DNA from: Ricinus communis
Taxonomy: Eukaryota > Streptophyta > Magnoliopsida > Malpighiales > Euphorbiaceae
Assembly: GCF_019578655.1 (NCBI RefSeq)
Contig: NC_063261.1
Location: 4,348,446-4,412,445, forward strand
Reading direction: 5' to 3'
DNA length: 64,000 bases
Part shown: positions 59,336-64,000 of the stretch, in pieces
How positions within the stretch are numbered: the stretch's first letter is position 1
Layout of the letters: each line of letters begins with the position of its first letter
Notes under the pieces: generated by a model
Seen by the model: the letters and a program-made list of their open reading frames with translations, nothing else
Database searches by the model: none
Told to the model about the DNA's origin: nothing
Translations under genes and position numbers: made by a program

Positions 59336-60299
59336 ACATGGGGTTCTCTTTCCCTTGACTTCTGCTGCTATATATAGGGCCTTATTTGTGGTCTCTTACC
59401 TAAAGTGGTAGGTCTTCATCCGATAAGGTGAGCATCTTGGTGGTCTTGTCAGTTACCATTTTGATCATCTCCTCAAGGGTAGCTGCTGTACTAACACTTA
59501 TACTAGACAAGGCCTGAATCAGAGCCTTTTTGTGCCTTAATGAATGTATTAGCAGTTCCCAAATATCAACTATTTTCTTTTCCTTTTTCCACTATTCTAC
59601 CAACACGTCATCCTCGTCTTCAAGTGCTTACTTATCTTACTTCAGCTCTTGTACTCCCGCTTCCTTACCCTTACCCATTGGCTCATTTTTAGAGTCGATA
59701 TTTGCCCATATGTCCTTAGCCTCGACGTCTTGAACTTCACACTCATCCCAAGAGCTATACTAAATGTCGATAGCCATGACCGACTTCTTTTCCCCTTCTT
59801 TCCAAACCTCTGGGAGACAAGGTTGATAAGCGGCTTGATCATCATATGATCCCTAACCACTTGGCATAATATCCTCAATTCGAATATCGGTCGAAGGAGG
59901 CCTCAAATATCAGATCTTGAAATCAAATTTTCCCAAGAGCTGCCTTAATAGGTCTTCACACTCATACCGAGGAAGTTGCTCAATTTCCCATTCCTCGCAG
60001 TCCATTAAGTCCTGTATCTCGTGCCTAAGACAGTTGCACTAGTCTCTCACATGCCCGAAAGCCTGGCGATACTCATAATACTGACTATGTTGAGGCTTAG
60101 GACTATCCTTTAGCAATTGGGGCTTAAGCTTCCTGCTCCATTTTAGGTGATAGAACACTATAGATAATGATGCCCACAGCTCGGTTAGGTTCTTTGTAGG
60201 ATATCTGATTTGGCTTCTAGCTTGATTTGGGGAATGTCTACAAAAGAGTTCATGATCTCATCCTCGCTAAAATTAGAGTTGATCATAGACACTTGGTTT

Positions 60300-61250
60300 A
60301 GGGATGGTTTATTATTGTAGTTTGGTAAGGGTTTCTTCTCATGCTGGGTTGGTCAGGGTTAGTGAGCTTTCCAGCATCGATAAGGTCTTGGATTTTGTGC
60401 TTTACCGGGTGCAATTGTTAAGATGGTGGCCGGGTGCTTGGTGGAATTTACAATAGGTGTTGGGTTTATATCCAGGTGCGTTAGAGTTTGGTGGGTTCTT
60501 AATGGTGGTAGGTTGGAGCATTGCCATTTTATCACTCGAAGATCTTTGAGAGAGGTTGTTTGAAGTTGGAGAACTTCCTCGGTTGTTGCACAACATTCAT
60601 ATCCAGGGTCCTGCTCCCTCCAACTTGGTAATTCACCCTTCCACCGGTTCTCACAGTCTTTCTTTATCGTTCTCGATCTCCTCGACTTGTAGCCTATCAT
60701 CATACAAGTTAATAAAGGTTTTCAGAGGGCTTGTTCTTCATTAGTCCCACCTTATTCCTTCATATAGTCAAAAAATCAGAGAAGGATTAATTTGGCTTCT
60801 GCTTGGTAGACTTAAGATCCCTAATCGATACTTCCAAATGATTATTGTAATCATACTATTGGACAAAAAAATTATATAAATCGCACCATTCAGCTTTGGC
60901 AGATTTTTCCAGACCGTGGTACTAGTTGACAATGGGTCCTTTAAGTGACAGTATGAATAACTTGACAATTTGAGTCTTGCTCAGATGAGTAGTTCCCATG
61001 ATCATTACATACTACTTCAGATGAAGTTTCAGATCACTAGTCCCATTAAACTTGTTCATCTCGGGAATTCTGAACTTTGCAGGTAGCTTATCTTCTCCCG
61101 TCAGAACCAATTCTTCGAAATCATAAGTAGGGTCCAAACTTTTGATTTCTAGCATACCCTACATTTTGTCAAGCCTGGCACTCAAGCCACTCACAACTTT
61201 ATTAGTGGTAAGGGCAGTCTCCCTCTTAGCCTGGTCTAGTATAAACTCAT
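60300..61250 (-). pseudogene. Tat-type gag, minus strand
   Basis: From about 61,070 the minus strand reads MNKFNGTSDLKLHLK, MGTTHLSKTQIVKLF and, near 60,470, TYCKFHQAPGHHLNNC, a CCHC-like zinc knuckle. The order and wording parallel the plus-strand gag at 62,690-64,000. Frames are broken. Confidence 0.82.
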
Positions 61251-62392
61251 CAAAGTCCCAAAAATTTTAGGGCACTCCCTTTCTAGCTAGGTCTTCAGCA
61301 TTAGCATTGGTCGTGGCAGGAATAGCAGCTGCAGTGGCAGCTGTAGTATCAATGCAACTATAGCCGGGTTAAAAGCAATAGGGGGATTAGCCACCACAAT
61401 GGGAGCATGAGGTGGGGCTTAGTTTGCAGCCATTCCAGCCAAGAGTTGCTAGAGCTCTTCCTGAATCACACCCCTCAAATTGTTGATGACGACGTTCTTG
61501 AGGATATCAACATCTTGCTCGTCAGCTCTCTCATTGGCCATCTCATATGTAACTTTAGTAGCTTGGCTTCTTGGTCTTTCAAGGTGCTCTAACATAACTC
61601 AGATGCTAAAAGAAATAGGCACTCTTTCCAGTCTCCCACTATCTTGCCTCTTCCAACCCATAGGAGAATCTATATGGCTAAAAAAAGGGGTTAGTATGAT
61701 GCATGCGATGCATGATGCACATGCAATGCACAAAGATAGAAGAAAAAAAAGGGTTAGGACACACATTAATGTAATTCATCCTTCCAACCTTATACTCCCG
61801 CACACGGTTCATGGTAGGTCTTTCTTCTTAGGATTTTTGGGTCTGGGCTTTCTATCAACAGGGGATAGTAGGCCCAATGCGCATGCCATAAGCAAACAAG
61901 ACAATGTTTCTCAGTATAAGTATAAAAGCCTGCATATTTTGGGCCTACAGCCTGGTTCCACATTTTTAGGCTAAGGCCTTTAACATTTGGGCTTTAGATA
62001 CTTGTAAGAAAAAAACATTTCATATAGCAAGCAATAGGGTACCTAAGGGAGATTACTACTGTCATTACCATGGGCCGAGTCTTGGATAAGGATAAAAGGC
62101 TCACACAAGTAAAACTATTCTTCATTGGCTCGTCTGCCTACTCAAGGATCCATGCAACAGAGGAAATTCACTCATTACTTGTGAGTGATGGTTAGGCAGT
62201 GTCGCAATTTTAGGGTTCGATTGGAACCAAAGAACCACTGACTGACGCTATTAGGGCCATAAGGACCAAAGTGCACAATGTGTGATAATGGTGTAGTGAT
62301 GCAATAATAATATGTTAAATAATAAAATTAAAGACAACTATACACTAGAATTAGCTTTTCTTATCCTCGATGGAGTCGCCACTATGGGCAAC
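61251..62392. other. Retroelement leader DNA between two opposed gag genes
   Basis: No domain-bearing frame. It contains atgcatgatgcacatgcaatgc-type repeats near 61,700-61,730, which are not part of a gene I recognise. This is the spacer of the inverted gag pair. Confidence 0.45.
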
Positions 62393-62680
62393 GGTTTGGG
62401 GCGCGCACCTAAGTATCTTTAGCGACTACGGCATTGTAAGGCTTTTCAACCTAATTGGGAACGCACTAACTAGTCACCAAGACTAACGCGGAGATGGGAA
62501 TCGCCACCCGAGTAATCACTGGGACACTTTTACTAATGAGTGGCGTTTCTTAGATTCTATAAGGAAGCTTAGACCACAAATCCAGAGATTGATCCGGAAG
62601 CTAACTTTCTTATTTGTGTATATTAGTCTTTAATTTTATTGTTTAAAAAATTATTCCTTATAAATACAACAGTTCATACA
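62393..62680 (+). repeat. LTR-type fragment shared with 34,133-34,346
   Basis: It contains gcgcgcacctaagtatcttt, aatcgccacccgagtaatc and gtgtatattagtctttaatt in the same order as the copy at 34,133-34,346, and is about 78 bp longer. Its aatcgccacccgagta word also matches the segment near 22,330. Confidence 0.8.
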
Positions 62681-62689
62681 CATGCATGG

Positions 62690-64000
62690 CATTTTGATGA
62701 ATTCGTGCTGGACCAAGCCAAAAGGGAAACTGCCCTTGTAACTAATGAAGCTATAAGTGGCATAAGCGTTAGGATTGAAAAGATGCGATGCATGCTGGAA
62801 ATCAAAGGGTTGGACCTAACCTATGATTTTAAGGAATTAGTGCTAAAGGGCGAAGACAAGCTGCCTGCAAAGTTCAGGATGCCCGAGATGAACAAGTTCA
62901 ATGGGATTGGTGATCTAAAGGTTCATCTAAAGCATTATGTAACTATCGTGGGAACTACTCAACTAAGTAGGACCCAAAATATCAAGCTTTTTGTATCGTT
63001 GCTGGAAGGACCCGCTATAAACTAGTATCATGATCTGGAAAATTCGCTAAAGTTAAATGGCGCGATCTGTGTAATTCATTCATTAAGAAATATGACTATA
63101 ATACCCAGTTGGAAGTATCAATCAGGGACCTCGAGTCCATTAAGAAAAAGCCAAATGAGTCCTCCGATTTCTTGGCAAGGTGGAGGAATAAGGCTGGGTT
63201 GATGAAAAACAAGCTCTCTAGTGGTTCAAAAATATTCTACCTGGATGGGTCGAAAGGCTTCAGATGATGAACTCGAAAACTTTCATGGACCTATATGATG
63301 ATGGGCTTCAGGTCGAAGAAATAAAAAATGAAAACAAGAAGACTGTACGAACCGACGGAAGGCCGAATTATCAGGTTGGAGGGAGTAGGACTTTGGATGT
63401 GAATGTTGTCCAGTAATTGAGGAAGTTCTCCAACTTTAGGTAACCTCTCTTAAAGATCTTTGAGAGGTTAGTACAGAATGGCATGCTCTAACCAATCACC
63501 CTTAAAAACCCATCTAAACCTAATGCACCCGGCTACAAACCCGACACTTACTATAAGTTCCACCAAGCACCTGGCCACCACACTAATAACTGCATCTGGC
63601 TGAAATATGAAATCCAAGACCTTATCGATGTCGGAAAACCGATTGACCAAGACTGGCCTAGTACTAAAAGAAACCCCATACCAAACTACAACAATACACC
63701 ACCCCCTAACCAAGTGTCCATGATCACCCCTGACTTTAGTGAAGAGGAGGTCATGAACTCTTTTCAAGACGTATATTGACTCGAGCTGGAGCTAGAGCCA
63801 AATAGCCCATAAAGAACCTTCACTGAGCTAGGGGCACCATTATTCGTGGTGTTATGACATCTGAAATGGAGCAAGAAACTCAAGCCTTAATCATAAAAAA
63901 TCAGTCCTAACCACACAACGGCCAATATTGTGAGTATCACCAGGTTTTCGGGCATGTGACAGATTAGTGCAACCGTTATAACGACGAGGTTCATGACTTA
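62690..64000 (+). pseudogene. Tat-type gag, plus strand, runs off the window
   Basis: The frame 62,690-63,025 reads KRETALVTNEAISGISVRIE, RMPEMNKFNGIGDLKVHLK and TTQLSRTQNIKLF, the capsid-like region. After stops, a zinc-knuckle region reads YYKFHQAPGHHTNNCIWLKY (about 63,549-63,610), where the first Cys is Tyr. A second such motif, QYCEYHQVFGHVTD then a stop and C, lies at about 63,920-63,975. SMITPDFSEEEVMNSFQD (63,718-63,771) is the gag-protease linker seen in related elements. The copy is decayed and continues beyond 64,000. Confidence 0.82.

Larger units (their letters stand above)
56050..61250 (-). pseudogene. Tat/Ogre-type Gypsy gag-pol polyprotein, broken
   Basis: On the minus strand the domain order is gag (about 61,250-60,300), protease (59,335-59,084), reverse transcriptase (58,224-57,370), RNase H (57,325-56,924), a second RNase H of archaeal type (56,854-56,534) and the integrase zinc-binding region (56,352-56,134). 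The integrase continues at 47,607 beyond the inserted Athila-like element. The additional RNase H between pol RNase H and integrase is typical of the Tat/Ogre lineage. Numerous stops and frame changes show that it is inactive. Separate entries give the domains. Confidence 0.88.

Noticed and set aside
1..64000. CRISPR array, rRNA, tRNA gene or prokaryotic operon
   Set aside because: No regularly spaced repeat-spacer pattern, no conserved rRNA blocks and no cloverleaf with A/B boxes were seen; the only tRNA match is the primer-binding site.

Overview
This window is nuclear DNA from a flowering plant, most likely a eudicot. It is AT-rich, its one cellular gene has plant-type introns, and the rest is layered plant transposons (MULE, CACTA, hAT-like, Athila and Tat/Ogre-type Gypsy). 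I cannot name the species from sequence alone. There is no bacterial operon structure, no CRISPR array and no rRNA or tRNA gene that I can see; the only tRNA-related sequences are retrotransposon primer-binding sites.

Left part (1-5,000): a broken minus-strand MULE transposase gene (about 1,424-3,892) in very AT-rich DNA with degenerate repeats on both sides. Next (5,292-17,464, plus strand) is the only apparently intact cellular gene, encoding the FG nucleoporin NUP1 (also called NUP136). I reconstruct nine coding exons giving 1,295 residues. Intron 3 appears to use a GC donor. Introns 7 and 8 hold three copies of one non-autonomous element with hAT-like 8-bp target duplications, and intron 2 holds a 245-bp tandem duplication.

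Middle part (18,302-31,220): one large Mutator-like element, defined by about 125-130-bp terminal inverted repeats and a perfect 9-bp target duplication. It carries a small two-exon GRF zinc-finger gene and an internally deleted transposase. It is also a nest: LTR-type sequence lies inside it, and inside that sit a complete CACTA element (22,498-25,735) carrying a decayed RABA-type GTPase exon, and a probable 2.9-kb solo LTR (26,991-29,921).

Right part (34,000-64,000): nested and rearranged Gypsy elements. Two non-autonomous Athila-like copies lie in opposite orientation: a minus-strand deleted one (about 39,656-44,686) with an inverted LTR rearrangement beside it, and a plus-strand nearly full one (47,608-56,050). 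The plus-strand copy is inserted in the integrase of a minus-strand Tat/Ogre-type polyprotein (46,778-61,250). A second Tat-type gag lies on the plus strand from 62,690 to the window end. A decayed plant mobile domain gene (35,880-37,805) and a DUF7745-like ORF (45,030-46,460) are further element cargo.

Only NUP1 has a clear cellular role, in the nuclear pore basket. Everything else is transposon biology. The most unusual points are the RAB exon captured by the CACTA element, the single MULE that explains almost 13 kb, the three sibling insertions in one gene, and the LTR chimeras and inversions of the Athila family.
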